NCBI GenBank assembly: GCA_024236055.1
Contig: JACKLF010000001.1
Span: 372,001-436,000 of the forward strand
Reading direction: 5' to 3'
From: Alphaproteobacteria bacterium
GTDB taxonomy: Bacteria; Pseudomonadota; Alphaproteobacteria; Micropepsales; Micropepsaceae
DNA length: 64,000 nucleotides
The stretch's first letter is position 1, and every line of letters begins with the position of its first letter. This document shows positions 1 through 9,652 of the stretch, piece after piece. The translations under genes were made by a program, and so were the position numbers. The notes below the pieces were generated by a model that was not told where the DNA came from, searched no databases, and was given only the letters and a program-made list of their open reading frames with translations.

Positions 1-2
1 TT

Positions 3-1451
3 CCCGACTGGAAGGAGCGCGGCGCGCCGCTGGACACACCCGTCAGCGATGACCGTTTCGTCTGCTTCACGAAAGGCGGCGCTTTTTCGATTCCGCATCT
101 TCTGTTGCCGCCTCTGATGGGAAACCGCGGCAATTATGTCGTCAGCCTGTCCAACCTCTGCAAATGGCTGGGTACGCAGGCCGAGGCCCTGGGGGTGGAA
201 ATCTATCCCGGCTTTCCCGCTGCCGACCTGATCATCGAGGACGGCGCGGTTCGGGGCGTCGTGACGGGCGACATGGGCGTCGGCCGGGATGGGCATCACA
301 AGGACGGTTTCACGCCGGGCATGGCGCTGCGCGGCAAGTACACGCTGTTCGCCGAAGGCGCGCGCGGCTCGCTGTCCAAGATACTGGAAAAGACATTCGG
401 CCTGCGCGAGGGACGCGAGCCGCAGAAGTTCGGCATCGGGCTGAAGGAATTGTGGGAGCTGCCCAAGGACGCGCACAGGCCAGGGCTGGTGATGCATGGC
501 ATGGGCTGGCCGCTGGACAGCAAGACCGGCGGCGGGCTGTTTCTTTATCACTGGGGCGAGAATTTCTGCTCCGTCGGTTTTGTCGTGCACCTGAACTACA
601 GCAATCCCTGGCTGGACCCGTTCGCGGAATTTCAGCGGGCCAAGACGCATCCGGCCATCGCCGCCATGCTGAAGGGCGCCAAGCGCATCGGCTATGGCGC
701 GCGGGCGTTGACGGAAGGCGGCTACCAGTCGGTTCCCAAACTGGTCTTTCCCGGCGGCGCGCTGATCGGCTGCGCGGCCGGGTTCATGAATCTGCCGCGC
801 ATCAAGGGCAGCCACAATGCGATGAAGACCGGGATGCTGGCTGCCGACAGCGTAGCGGATGCGCTGGCGGCGGGCCGGGCGAATGATGTGCTTACGGCTT
901 ATGAGACGTCCTGGCGCGAAAGCTGGGTCGGCAAGGATTTGTGGCGTGTGCGCAATGCCAAGCCGCTCTGGTCGAAGCTGGGGACATGGGCCGCGCTGCC
1001 GCTGATCGGGCTGGATCTGTGGACCAACCAGCTGTTCGGCATTTCCCTGTTTGGAACCCTTGCGCATGGGGCGCCCGACTTTGCCAGCCTCCACAAGGCA
1101 TCTGAAAGTCCGCGTATCGCCTATCCCCGGCCTGACGGTGAATTAACCTTCGACCGGCTGTCCAGCGTGTTCCTTTCGGGCACAAATCATGAGGAAGATC
1201 AGCCTGTTCACCTGAAACTGGCCGATCCAGCCATTCCCATTTCGGTCAATTTGCCCGAGTATGGCGAACCGGCGCAGCGTTATTGCCCGGCGGGCGTGTA
1301 TGAAATTGTCGAGGAAAGCGGTCAATCCCGGTTCCAGATCAACGCGCAGAACTGCGTCCACTGCAAAACCTGCGATATCAAGGACCCGTCGCAGAACATC
1401 ACCTGGGTGCCGCCGGAAGGCGGCGGCGGCCCCAACTACACGAATCTTTAG
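3..1451 (+). CDS. electron transfer flavoprotein-ubiquinone oxidoreductase, 5' end cut by the window
   Basis: This enzyme passes electrons from electron transfer flavoprotein (fed by fatty-acid and amino-acid dehydrogenases) to ubiquinone at the inner membrane, using FAD and a 4Fe-4S cluster. The frame is open from base 3 to the stop. The N-terminal FAD-binding segment lies outside the window. What remains has the family's central block (PDWKERGAPLDTPV, then GNRGNYVVSLSNLCKWLG) and a C-terminal iron-sulfur module with four cysteines (YCPAGVYEI followed by CVHCKTCDIKDP) and the usual ending NITWVPPEGGGGPNY. The lipoprotein gene follows after ten bases, so the two may share a transcript. The assignment is secure; only the start is missing. 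Confidence 0.96.
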   Translation, partial: PDWKERGAPLDTPVSDDRFVCFTKGGAFSIPHLLLPPLMGNRGNYVVSLSNLCKWLGTQAEALGVEIYPGFPAADLIIEDGAVRGVVTGDMGVGRDGHHKDGFTPGMALRGKYTLFAEGARGSLSKILEKTFGLREGREPQKFGIGLKELWELPKDAHRPGLVMHGMGWPLDSKTGGGLFLYHWGENFCSVGFVVHLNYSNPWLDPFAEFQRAKTHPAIAAMLKGAKRIGYGARALTEGGYQSVPKLVFPGGALIGCAAGFMNLPRIKGSHNAMKTGMLAADSVADALAAGRANDVLTAYETSWRESWVGKDLWRVRNAKPLWSKLGTWAALPLIGLDLWTNQLFGISLFGTLAHGAPDFASLHKASESPRIAYPRPDGELTFDRLSSVFLSGTNHEEDQPVHLKLADPAIPISVNLPEYGEPAQRYCPAGVYEIVEESGQSRFQINAQNCVHCKTCDIKDPSQNITWVPPEGGGGPNYTNL

Positions 1452-1461
1452 GAGAGCCGGC

Positions 1462-3168
1462 TTGTCACGCTTACCCATCCTTGTGCTTGCCGCCGGTCTG
1501 CTGGCCGGGTGCGCGGGATTTCCGCAGGTCAATCCCGATGTGACCTCTGTTCCGCCGGCTTCTTCCGAAGCGCGCCAGGCGCAGGCCTTCTCCACCTATC
1601 TGTCGGCGCGGTTCGCGGCAGGTGAACATGACCTGCACCAGGCCGCCTCCTATTACGGTCGAAGCCTGGCCAACGATCCGTCCAATCCCAGCCTTCTGGC
1701 ATTGTCTTTCTTCTATGCCAGCACATCCGGGGACATGGACAAGGCGGGTGAATACGCCCGCAAGGTCATCGCCACCGATGCCGATGACCGCGCCGCGCGC
1801 CTGGCGCTGGCGGTGATCGCGCTGAAGGACAAGGACTACAAGGACACGCGGGCCAATCTTGCGCAATCTGCCAAGGGGCCGTTCACCCAGCTGACGCTGT
1901 CGCTGTTCGATGCCTGGGCCGCGGCCGCGCAGCGCGACAAGGCCGCCGTGGAGGCGGACCTGGCGACCTTGCGGGCGCAAAAGGGCGCGGAAAACCTGGC
2001 CGCCTTCCATGCCGCGCTGCTGCATGAATTCATGGGCGAGAACAAGATTGCCGACGCCGATTTTCAGAAGGCGATGGCCGGCCAGTCCGTCACGCCGCGC
2101 GTGCTGGAAGCCTATGGCCGTTTCCTGGAGCGCAATGGCCGCCGCGATGAAGCCGCGGCGCTGTATCAGGCGCATCTGGGCAATCAGGGTCTGTCCGCCG
2201 TCACCGTGACCGGGCTGCAGCGGGTGGTAAAGCACGAGAAGCCGGACGCCATGATCCGCTCGGCGCAGGACGGCGTGGCCGAGGCCCTGTTCGGGATCGC
2301 CGCCTCCCTGACCGGCGAACAGAGCGCCGATGTTTCCATTCTTTACCTGCGCATGGCGCTGTATCTGCGGCCGGACCTGAACCTGGCGCAGATTCTTCTG
2401 GCCGACCGTTTCGAGACCCTGGGCAAGTTCGACCAGGCGATTGCAATCTATCAGGCTATTCCGCCATCATCGCCCTATCACCGGATGGCGGCGGTGCAGG
2501 CGGCGCTGGACCTTCAGCGCAGCGGCGACAATGAGGCGGCGATTGAAAGCCTGCAAAAGGTCGTCGCCGACGATCCGCAGGATGTGGAAAGCTGGACGGC
2601 GCTGGGCGACACCTATCGCTCGTCGGAAAACTATCCCAAGGCGATTGAAGCCTATGACCGTGCGGTATCGCTGATCAAGAAGCCGGAGCGGCGCGACTGG
2701 ACGCTGTTCTATGCCCGGGCCATGGCCAAGGAACGCACCGGACGGCTCGATGAATCGGAGGCGGACATCGAAACCGGCCTGCGTCTTTCGCCCAACCAGC
2801 CCGAGCTGCTCAACTATCTGGGCTATAGCTGGGTCGACCGTGGCCGGCGCATTCCCGAAGCCTTGACCATGCTGGAGAAGGCACGCACCTTAAGGCCCTA
2901 TGACGGCTATATCGTCGACAGTGTCGGCTGGGCCTATTACAAGCTGGGACGCTACCAGGATGCGGCGCGGACGCTGGAGGCTGCAGTGCTTCTGGTGCCG
3001 GGCGATCCCACGATCAACGACCATTTCGGCGATGCGCTGTGGCGCGCCGGGCGCAAGATAGAGGCGCGTTTCCAGTGGAACCACGCGATCACCTTCAGCG
3101 AGGACGAGGCCGACAAGGCGGTGATCGCCCGCAAGCTGAAATCCGGCCTTGCCAAATTGCCCGTCTGA
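1462..3168 (+). CDS. tetratricopeptide-repeat lipoprotein
   Basis: Predicted 568-residue outer-envelope lipoprotein made mostly of TPR helices, a scaffold for protein contacts. I place the start at TTG 1462, ten bases after the previous stop and just behind a GGAG, because it gives a clean lipoprotein signal peptide (MSRLPILVLAAGLLAGC, Cys17 as the lipidated residue). An upstream start would overlap the preceding gene by about 200 bases. Repeats run from about residue 50 to the end, the clearest being near residues 370-530 (for example WTALGDTYRSSENYPKAIEAYDRA). The next gene, ispE, starts seven bases later. This ETF-QO, TPR, ispE order is common in alphaproteobacteria. Its partner is unknown. 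Confidence 0.88.
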   Translation: MSRLPILVLAAGLLAGCAGFPQVNPDVTSVPPASSEARQAQAFSTYLSARFAAGEHDLHQAASYYGRSLANDPSNPSLLALSFFYASTSGDMDKAGEYARKVIATDADDRAARLALAVIALKDKDYKDTRANLAQSAKGPFTQLTLSLFDAWAAAAQRDKAAVEADLATLRAQKGAENLAAFHAALLHEFMGENKIADADFQKAMAGQSVTPRVLEAYGRFLERNGRRDEAAALYQAHLGNQGLSAVTVTGLQRVVKHEKPDAMIRSAQDGVAEALFGIAASLTGEQSADVSILYLRMALYLRPDLNLAQILLADRFETLGKFDQAIAIYQAIPPSSPYHRMAAVQAALDLQRSGDNEAAIESLQKVVADDPQDVESWTALGDTYRSSENYPKAIEAYDRAVSLIKKPERRDWTLFYARAMAKERTGRLDESEADIETGLRLSPNQPELLNYLGYSWVDRGRRIPEALTMLEKARTLRPYDGYIVDSVGWAYYKLGRYQDAARTLEAAVLLVPGDPTINDHFGDALWRAGRKIEARFQWNHAITFSEDEADKAVIARKLKSGLAKLPV

Positions 3169-3175
3169 CCGGCCC

Positions 3176-4099
3176 ATGATCAGCGAATTGGCGCCGGCCA
3201 AGGTCAACCTGTTCCTGCATGTGGGCGCGCGCAGGGATGACGGCTTTCATCCCTTGCAGAGCCTTGCGGTTTTCACCGGCGAGGGCCCGGCCGCGGACCG
3301 GCTGTCGCTCAGCGAGGCCGACGGCATTGGCTTGCGCCTGGACGGGCCGTTCGCGCCGGGGCTGCAGGCCGAGCAGGACAATCTGGTCCTTCGTGCGGCG
3401 CGGCTGCTGCGCGAACGTGCGCCCGGCGCGATGGGCGTGGCGATGACATTGACGAAAAACCTGCCGGTGGCGTCTGGAATTGGCGGCGGATCGTCGGATG
3501 CGGCGGCGGCATTGCGGGGGCTTCGGATCCTTTGGGACCTGGCGATCGACGATGCGGTGCTGGCCGAGCTGGGCGGCAATCTGGGATCGGATGTTCCGGT
3601 CTGCGTGGCCGCGCGGCCGGCCTTCATGGAAGGACGCGGAGAAATCCTGACGCCGCTTGTGGTCATGCCGCGCCTGTCGATGCTGCTGGTCAATCCGGGC
3701 GTGCCGGTGCCGACCAGTCCGGTCTTCGCGGCCCTGAACACGCGCCGGGGCGTGGACATGACGCTGCCAAAAGGCGGCTTTGGCGATACCGGCGACCTGC
3801 TGCGGTTTCTGGAGTCCACGGGCAACGATCTGGAAGAACCTGCGCGCAGGCTGCAACCTGTCATTGGGCATGTTCTGGACGCGATCGCCGCGCAGCCGGG
3901 TGCCTTGCTGACGCGCATGTCGGGCAGCGGCGCGACCTGTTTCGGCCTGTTCGCCGATGATGACTGCTGCGTGCGCGCCAGTGCGGCCATCGCCCAGGCG
4001 CATCCCGGCTGGTGGTGCGCGGCCGGTTTTGTGCCGTCCCGCGGTCATGCCGAGGAAGTGCTTGGCCAGGATATCGGCCCCACGCCAGACGGGCTTTAA
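3176..4099 (+). CDS. ispE: 4-diphosphocytidyl-2-C-methyl-D-erythritol kinase
   Basis: GHMP-family kinase of the non-mevalonate isoprenoid pathway; it phosphorylates the 2-hydroxyl of CDP-methylerythritol with ATP. The 307-residue product has the family's N-terminal block (LAPAKVNLFLHVGARRDDGF, with the catalytic Lys and Asn) and the glycine-rich ATP loop PVASGIGGGSSDAAAALRG near residues 98-116, plus a C-terminal MSGSGATCFGLF motif. The ATG at 3176 starts seven bases after the lipoprotein stop, so translational coupling is likely. A broken polyprenyl diphosphate synthase, a consumer of the same pathway's products, lies just downstream on the other strand. Confidence 0.95.
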   Translation: MISELAPAKVNLFLHVGARRDDGFHPLQSLAVFTGEGPAADRLSLSEADGIGLRLDGPFAPGLQAEQDNLVLRAARLLRERAPGAMGVAMTLTKNLPVASGIGGGSSDAAAALRGLRILWDLAIDDAVLAELGGNLGSDVPVCVAARPAFMEGRGEILTPLVVMPRLSMLLVNPGVPVPTSPVFAALNTRRGVDMTLPKGGFGDTGDLLRFLESTGNDLEEPARRLQPVIGHVLDAIAAQPGALLTRMSGSGATCFGLFADDDCCVRASAAIAQAHPGWWCAAGFVPSRGHAEEVLGQDIGPTPDGL

Positions 4100-4107
4100 G
4101 GCGGGCT

Positions 4108-4122
4108 TTAAGACCAAATTAA
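4108..4122 (+). promoter_or_regulatory. CtrA-type box TTAA-N7-TTAA
   Basis: The bases TTAAGACCAAATTAA match exactly the spaced half-sites bound by the alphaproteobacterial cell-cycle regulator CtrA. The box is 41 bases upstream of the ATG at 4164 and eight bases after the ispE stop. Binding is inferred from the motif alone. Confidence 0.45.
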
Positions 4123-4163
4123 GCATGAGACGGGAACATGCGGCGCTCATGAAGGAGGCGCCC

Positions 4164-4430
4164 ATGGCCAAGGCCCCGGCAATCAAATTCATCGACAACC
4201 CGCTTGCGCCCGAGATGTTTGCCTCTGCGGCAACGGGCTTTTCCGCGTCGAACGGCAATATCACCATCACGCTGGAATCGCTGCGCGCCGATCACGGCGA
4301 CAGTCCGGGCCCGGTCTATCGCACCGTCGTGGGGCGCATCGTGCTGCCCGCCGCGGGCGCGCAGGGACTGGCCATCGGCCTGTTCGATTTTCTGGAAAAG
4401 CAGGGCTTCGACTTCAAGAAGAAGCCTTGA
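4164..4430 (+). CDS. conserved small protein of unknown function (88 residues)
   Basis: I do not recognise a named family. The product begins MAKAPAIKFIDNPLAPEMFA and is a compact alpha/beta-looking polypeptide with no signal peptide or membrane segment, ending in a lysine-rich tail (FDFKKKP). The start at 4164 is favoured over an in-frame upstream ATG (4125) because an AAGGAGG ribosome site lies at 4152-4158. It has its own short leader carrying a CtrA-like box and is followed by a three-hairpin repeat with a T tract that could end its transcript. The second half (GPVYRTVVGRIVLPAAGAQG) reads as a regular beta-strand region. It may be cell-cycle controlled, by inference from the box only. Confidence 0.7.
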   Translation: MAKAPAIKFIDNPLAPEMFASAATGFSASNGNITITLESLRADHGDSPGPVYRTVVGRIVLPAAGAQGLAIGLFDFLEKQGFDFKKKP

Positions 4431-4444
4431 TTTCGCTCACGCCA

Positions 4445-4510
4445 GCCGTGCTGCGCACGGCGGCTCCGCGGGGGCGGCGGACTTCCGCCGGGGCGCAGTC
4501 GCGCCCAGTT
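4445..4510 (+). repeat. three-hairpin dispersed repeat, copy 1; possible terminator
   Basis: Three consecutive stem-loops: 4445-4461 (GCCGTGC-TGC-GCACGGC), 4475-4490 (CGGCGGA-CT-TCCGCCG) and one formed by GGGCGC-AGTC-GCGCCC ending near 4506. A T-rich tract follows at about 4509-4517, so here the element may also end transcription of the small gene upstream. It lies between convergent genes. A second copy in the opposite orientation is at 53218-53286, and a degenerate one is near 61685. Confidence 0.75.
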
Positions 4511-4518
4511 CTTTTTTC

Positions 4519-5537
4519 TCAATAAGCGCGTTCGACGCAGAAATCGGCGATATCGGCCAGCGCGGCCTGAATATCGCTGGGCGGCAGCACGGCCAGTGCC
4601 GCCTTGGCGGCGTCGGCATAGGCGCGCGCACGGTGCATCGTGTCCTGGATGCCGCCGGTCTGTTCCACCAGGGTGATGGCGCGGTCCAGATCGCTTTCGG
4701 TCTGGTTGCCGGTTTCGATGACGCGCTGCCAGAACGGCTTGTCTTCCGGGCGGCTGCGCGCATGGGCCAGGATGATCGGCAAGGTCATCTTCGCTTCGCG
4801 GAAATCGTCCCCCACGGTCTTGCCCATCAACGCCTGACGGCCTGAATAATCCAGCGCGTCGTCGACCAGCTGGAAGGCGATGCCGAGATTCTGGCCATAG
4901 GCACGCATGCCCACGACATAGGCCTCCTCGCGCCCCGACAGCAGGGCGCCCGCCTGGGCGGCGGCGGCGAACAGCGCGCGGTCTGGCCGAAACCACCGTC
5001 AGGTAATGCCCTCCTCGCTCACCCCAGATTGTTGAGGATTTGAGCTGCATGACCTCGCCCTCGGCGATGACGGCGGAGGCACCAGCCAGAATGTCGAGCA
5101 CCGCCTGATCGCCGGTTTCGACCATCAACTGGAAGGCGCGCGAAAACGGGAAATCGCCGACCAGCACGCTGGGCTTGTTGCCCCCATCAGGTCAGCTGGC
5201 GCTGACCTTGCCGCGGCGAAGCGCTTTCATCGACGACATCGTCGTGCAGCAGGGTTGCTGTGTGTGAACGAATGGTCGACCCGGCGGCCAGCCGCATGGT
5301 CGTCGCGGTGCGACCGCCGGCGCGCGCCGCCGCCAGGGTGAGCAGTGGGCGCAGCCGCTTGCCGCCAGGATCGATCAGGTGCCGGGCGGGGTCGGGGATC
5401 AGCGCCACGCCAGAGGTCATGCGCGCGTGGATCAGACGGTCGGTCGCGCCCATGTCCGCAGCCGCAGGGCATGCAGCCGCTCGACCGGCGAGACGTCCCT
5501 GGATTTTGGATTTGCGATGATGTTCGGGCCCAGCCAT
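4519..5537 (-). pseudogene. polyprenyl diphosphate synthase (octaprenyl type), frame disrupted as given
   Basis: Trans-isoprenyl synthase that would make the polyprenyl chain of ubiquinone from farnesyl and isopentenyl diphosphate. All parts of a normal protein of about 340 residues are present but in three reading frames. The N-terminal part contains GGKRLRPLLTLAAARAG and the first aspartate motif (LLHDDVVDE). The middle (LVGDFPFSRAFQLMVETG, then GEVMQLKSS) is in another frame. The C-terminal part (4519 to about 4914) carries the second motif (FQLVDDALDYSG) and a normal ending. The likely start is ATG 5537. Since the gene is normally essential and the coding is otherwise well kept, base-call errors are more likely than decay; it is typed pseudogene only because the frame is not continuous. 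Confidence 0.85.
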
Positions 5538-5615
5538 GCATCCCCAGATTACCCACCGAAGCAGGGGCCGAACAGGAAGCTGGGGACAAAATGGCCGCTT
5601 TTTCATAAAGACGCC

Positions 5616-5836
5616 ATGCGGGCGGTTCTGCTGAAACCACGGACATGCTGGTGGCGGACTGCGCCGCCCAATCTTCTGTCGCAGGAGGCATCAGATCCGT
5701 CGTCAGCCGATGCCCATGCCAGCGTCATGGACGGCAGCATGGGCTTTTTGCCGCGGCGCCTGATGGTCGCCGACGATGATGATTCGCGGGCCGAGGCGCT
5801 GCTGCGCGCCGTCATGCCAGACAACAGATGCCGTGA
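5616..5836 (+). pseudogene. DUF2007-family small protein, probably frame disrupted
   Basis: A roughly 73-residue putative signal-transducing protein of the DUF2007 group. The second half reads well (DAHASVMDGSMGFLPRRLMV, then ADDDDSRAEALLRAVM), which is the family core. The first half between about 5635 and 5690 only makes sense after shifting frame, so one or two indels are likely. The gene is divergent from the polyprenyl synthase, and its probable stop overlaps the GTG of the methyltransferase gene, an arrangement often seen in alphaproteobacteria. Function is unknown; the family name rests on the conserved core. Confidence 0.7.
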
Positions 5837-6552
5837 GCGACAGCCTGCTGGACGGACGCGTGCATCTCGGCGCAGGGCCCGGCGGCCTGCAGGCCGGGCT
5901 GGATGCGGTGATGCTGGCGGCGGCGGTTCCGGCGGCGGCAGGCATGCAGGTTCTGGAACTGGGTCTGGGAACCAGCGCGCGGCCAGCCTGTGCCTTGCTG
6001 CGCGCGGGTTCCGGGGCTGTCGCTGACAGGGGTGGAGATCGATCCGCCGTCCGCCGAACTTGCCTGCGCCAATGCGGCCAGCAACGGTGCGAATGCTGGA
6101 TGTTGTCACCGCTGATGTCTTTGCGCTGCCGCCGTCTCTCAAGCGCAGGTTCGACCAGGTGTTGTGCAACCGCCCTTTCGCGGGTCCCGGACAGGGTGTC
6201 ACCAGATCCGGTGCGGGCGGGCGCGAAAATGGATGCAGGACGGCTGACAGGCTGGTTGAGGCTGGGCCTGCAACGCACCGTTTCTGGCGGCTTTTACTTT
6301 CATTATCCGTGCCGACCGGCTGGCCGAGGCGCTGGCCGCAGCCGCCGGACCGGGGGCTGGCAGTGTTCCCTATGGCCCTGCAAGGTGGGCCTGCCAAACG
6401 GGTGATCGTGCAGGCGCGCTGGTTCGCTGCGCCCGCTGGCCCCTGCTGGCAGGGCTGGTGCGCGCACCGAGGCCGATGGCGGCTGGACGGATGGGGCCGA
6501 TGCGGTTCTGCGCGACGGGGCGGCGCTTGCCCTGGGACAGGCCCGCCTATAG
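5833..6552 (+). pseudogene. tRNA1(Val) adenine-37-N6 methyltransferase-like protein, frame disrupted
   Basis: Class I SAM-dependent methyltransferase of the TrmN6 (YfiC) type. The GTG at 5833 begins a recognisable N-terminus (SDSLLDGRVHLGAG, then GLQAGLDAVMLAAAV) and the SAM loop follows (VLELGLG). Later blocks appear in other frames: LTGVEIDPPSAELACANAA near 6020-6075, a catalytic NPPF-like segment near 6160-6180 (read here as NRPF), and the C-terminal half near 6240-6430. The span of 720 bases equals the usual size of about 239 residues, so the indels nearly cancel out. Specificity (which tRNA base) is inferred from the family. Confidence 0.75.
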
Positions 6553-6582
6553 GTTCCGGCCAACTTTCCAGATGGTCGAATC

Positions 6583-7479
6583 GTGCCGAAAGCCAAGACA
6601 TTCCAGGACTTGATCCTGACCTTGCAGACCTATTGGGCGGAGCATGGCTGCCTGATCCTGCAACCCTATGACGACCAGATGGGGGCGGGCACCTTTCACC
6701 CCGCCACCACGCTTCGCGCGCTTGGCCCACGCCCCTGGAAGGCGGCCTATGTGCAGCCCAGCCGCCGGCCCACCGACGGTCGCTATGGCGAAAATCCCAA
6801 CCGGCTGCAGCACTATTACCAGTATCAGGTGATCCTGAAGCCCGCGCCGGAGAATGTGCAGGAGCTGTATCTGGGCTCCCTGCGCGCGATCGGGCTGGAC
6901 CCGGCGCTGCACGACATCCGCTTTGTCGAGGACGACTGGGAAAGCCCCACGCTGGGCGCCGCGGGCCTGGGCTGGGAAGTGTGGTGCGACGGGATGGAAG
7001 TGACCCAGTTCACTTACTTCCAGCAGGTGGGCGGCTTCGACTGCGATCCGGTCTGTGCCGAGCTGACCTATGGCCTGGAACGTCTGGCCATGTATGTGCA
7101 GAACGTGGAATTCGTCTACGACCTGGCCTTCAACGACCAGTTCCGCTACGGCGAGGTCTTTCACCAGGCCGAGGTCGAGTTCAGCGCCTACAATTTCGAG
7201 CGCGCCGACACCGAGATGCTGTTCCAGCATTTCAAGGATGCCGAGAAGCAGTGCGCGGAGTTGTTGACCGGCCAAAAGCTGGTGCTGCCCGCCTATGACC
7301 AGTGCATCAAGGCGTCCCATGCCTTCAACCTGCTGCAGGCGCGCGGGGTGATTTCGGTCACCGAACGCGCCGCCTATATCGGGCGGGTGCGGGCGCTGGC
7401 CCAGGCCTGCTGCGCGGCCTGGCTGGAATCGCCGATGGGGGCCTACAAGCCGCGCTATGCCGACAAGGGGCAGGCCTGA
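6583..7479 (+). CDS. glyQ: glycine-tRNA ligase, alpha subunit
   Basis: Catalytic subunit of the bacterial tetrameric (alpha2beta2) glycyl-tRNA synthetase, which activates glycine with ATP. The 298-residue product is full length and highly conserved: FQDLILTLQTYWAEHGC at the N-terminus, then MGAGTFHPATTLRALGP, the class II motif region QPSRRPTDGRYGENPNR and GWEVWCDGMEVTQFTYFQQ. The start is GTG 6583. It overlaps glyS by one base (TGATG), so the two subunits are translationally coupled. Only about 30 bases separate it from the methyltransferase gene upstream. Confidence 0.97.
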   Translation: MPKAKTFQDLILTLQTYWAEHGCLILQPYDDQMGAGTFHPATTLRALGPRPWKAAYVQPSRRPTDGRYGENPNRLQHYYQYQVILKPAPENVQELYLGSLRAIGLDPALHDIRFVEDDWESPTLGAAGLGWEVWCDGMEVTQFTYFQQVGGFDCDPVCAELTYGLERLAMYVQNVEFVYDLAFNDQFRYGEVFHQAEVEFSAYNFERADTEMLFQHFKDAEKQCAELLTGQKLVLPAYDQCIKASHAFNLLQARGVISVTERAAYIGRVRALAQACCAAWLESPMGAYKPRYADKGQA

Positions 7480-9507
7480 TGCCCGATCTTCTGCTTGAGC
7501 TTTTCAGCGAGGAAATTCCCGCCCGCATGCAGGCGGGCGCGGCAAAGGATTTCGAGCGCCTGATGGTGGGCGCGCTGTCGGATCGCGGGCTGCTGTTCGA
7601 GGCGGCGAAGGCTTTTTCCGGCCCGCGCCGCATCACCCTGGCGATCACCGGCCTGCCGGCGAAGCAGAGCGATGTGCGCGAGGAGTTGAAGGGCCCCAAG
7701 GTGGATGCCCCGCCCGCCGCCATTGAAGGCTTCCTGAAGAAGACCGGGCTGGGCAAGGACCAGTTGACGGTTCAGTCCACGCCCAAGGGCGACGTCTATA
7801 TCGCGGTGATCGAGCGGGAAGGCCGCGAGACCGCCGCGGTGCTGGCCGAGATCATTCCCGAAGCCATGGCCAGGCTGCCCTGGCCCAAGTCGATGCGCTG
7901 GAAGCCGGGCGTGACCACGCGCTGGGTGCGGCCGCTGCATTCCATCCTGGCCAGCTTCGATGGCGAGGTGGTGCCGTTCAGCTTTGCCGGGGTCTCCAGC
8001 GGGCTGCATACGCGGGGACATCGCTTTCTTTCGGACGGCAAGATCGAGGCGCGTCGGTTCGACGATTATGAACAGAAGCTGCGCGCCGCGCATGTCATTC
8101 TGGATGCCGAGGAACGCGCGGCGATCATCTTCGAGGGCGTCAAACAGGCGGCCTTTGTGCATGGCCTGGAAATGATCCCGGACGAGGGGCTGCTGGCCGA
8201 GGTGTCGGGCCTGGCGGAATGGCCGGTGGTGCTGATTGGCGCCATTGAGGACCAGTTCATGGATGTGCCGGCGGAGATTTTGCAGACCTCCATGCGCACC
8301 CATCAGAAGTATTTTTCGCTGCGCGATCCCAAGAGCGGCAAGATGGCAAACCGTTTTGCCCTGGTCGCCAACATGATCGCCAGCGATGGCGGCAAGGAAA
8401 TCGTGGCGGGCAATGAACGGGTGCTGCGCGCGCGCCTGTCGGACGCCAAGTTCTTCTGGGACGAGGATCGCAAGATCAAGCTGGCCGATCGGGTAAAGGC
8501 GCTGGAAGGCATCGTCTTTCATGCCAAGCTGGGCACCCAGGCCGAGCGGGTGCAGCGCATCGTGGCGCTGGCTGGCCAAATTGCCGGGAAGATCGGCGCA
8601 GACGTTGAAAAGTCCAAGCGCGCGGCGCTGCTGGCCAAGGCCGATCTGACCACCGGCGTCGTGGGCGAATTCCCCGAACTGCAAGGGGTGATGGGCCGCT
8701 ATTACGCCCTGCATGACGGCGAGGATGCGGCGGTGGCCGACGCGATCCGCGACCATTACAAGCCCGCCGGTCCGTCCGATGCAGTGCCGACCGACAAGGT
8801 CGCCATCGCCGTGGCGCTAGCCGATAAGCTGGATGCGCTCGTAGGTTTTTTTATAGTTGGTGAGAAGCCGACTGGTTCTGGCGACCCCTTTGCGCTGCGC
8901 CGCGCTGCGCTTGGAGCGTTGAGGATCATCGTGGGGAATAACATTCGTTTCGAATTGGCGGCACTTCTCGGCGGTATAGCCAGATGATTTGTTTGCTTTT
9001 TTGCAGACAGGTTGAAGGTAAATCTTCGTGATGCGGGGGCGCGGCACGACCTTCTTGACGCAGTCTTGCCGGGCAATCGGATACAAATTTCCGCCGGGTA
9101 GTGGGAAAGTTGAAGCGCTGCAAAGCCTTCCTGAAAAGCGATGATGGGCGCCAATCTGCTGGCCGAGTTACAAGCGCGCCGCCAATATCCTGAAGGCGGA
9201 AGAGAAGAGCGACAAAACCACCTTCGACGGGGCGGTGAACGACACATTGCTGCGAACCCGCCGACAAGGCGCTGCATGCGGCGCTGGCAAAGCAGTTCCT
9301 GCGCGATCGGGCCCCAAGCTGGATGCGGAAGACTTTGAAGGCGCGATGCTTGAGATGGCGGCCCTGCGCAGTCCCGTCGACGCCTTCTTCGAGGGCTGTA
9401 AGGTCAATGCCGACGAGGGCCGATGTGCGCCAGAACCGGCTGAACCTGCTGGCGGGGCTGCGTGCGGCGCTACTGGTGGCGGATTTTTCCAGAATCGAAG
9501 CGGCTGA
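7479..9507 (+). CDS. glyS: glycine-tRNA ligase, beta subunit; last quarter frame disrupted
   Basis: The beta subunit binds tRNA-Gly and carries HD-like and anticodon-binding domains. It reads cleanly from ATG 7479 (MPDLLLELFSEEIPARMQ) through the HD domain to about 8985, then the frame breaks. Downstream pieces are plainly the missing C-terminus: FFADRLKVNLRDAGARHDLL near 9000-9060, an AANILKAEE-like segment near 9175-9205, and NRLNLLAGLRAALLVADFSR near 9430-9495. At 8997-9002 a run of six T would restore frame as seven. The total span matches the family's roughly 680 residues. I read this as an intact gene with base-call errors, including an apparent in-frame TGA at 8985. Confidence 0.9.
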
Positions 9508-9652
9508 TTGCGCTAACGCTTGGCTCCCGCTGCTGTTAAAGTTTACGTCTCGCATGCCGGTTTTGTCACGGTTTTCCCGCTTTTTGGGCTTTCGGCGTCC
9601 TATGCTGCAATGCCATGGCTGGGGCCTCAGCAAATCATGACGGACCTTCAGT

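Noticed and set aside
6553..6582. A glycine riboswitch or T-box ahead of glyQ
   Set aside because: Only 30 bases separate glyQ from the preceding gene, too short for either, and no conserved core was found.
8955..9010. In-frame TGA in glyS as possible recoding or selenocysteine
   Set aside because: The flanking bases also need one-base shifts (a dropped G before GATGAT, T6 for T7), after which the TGA vanishes. No selenocysteine element is apparent.
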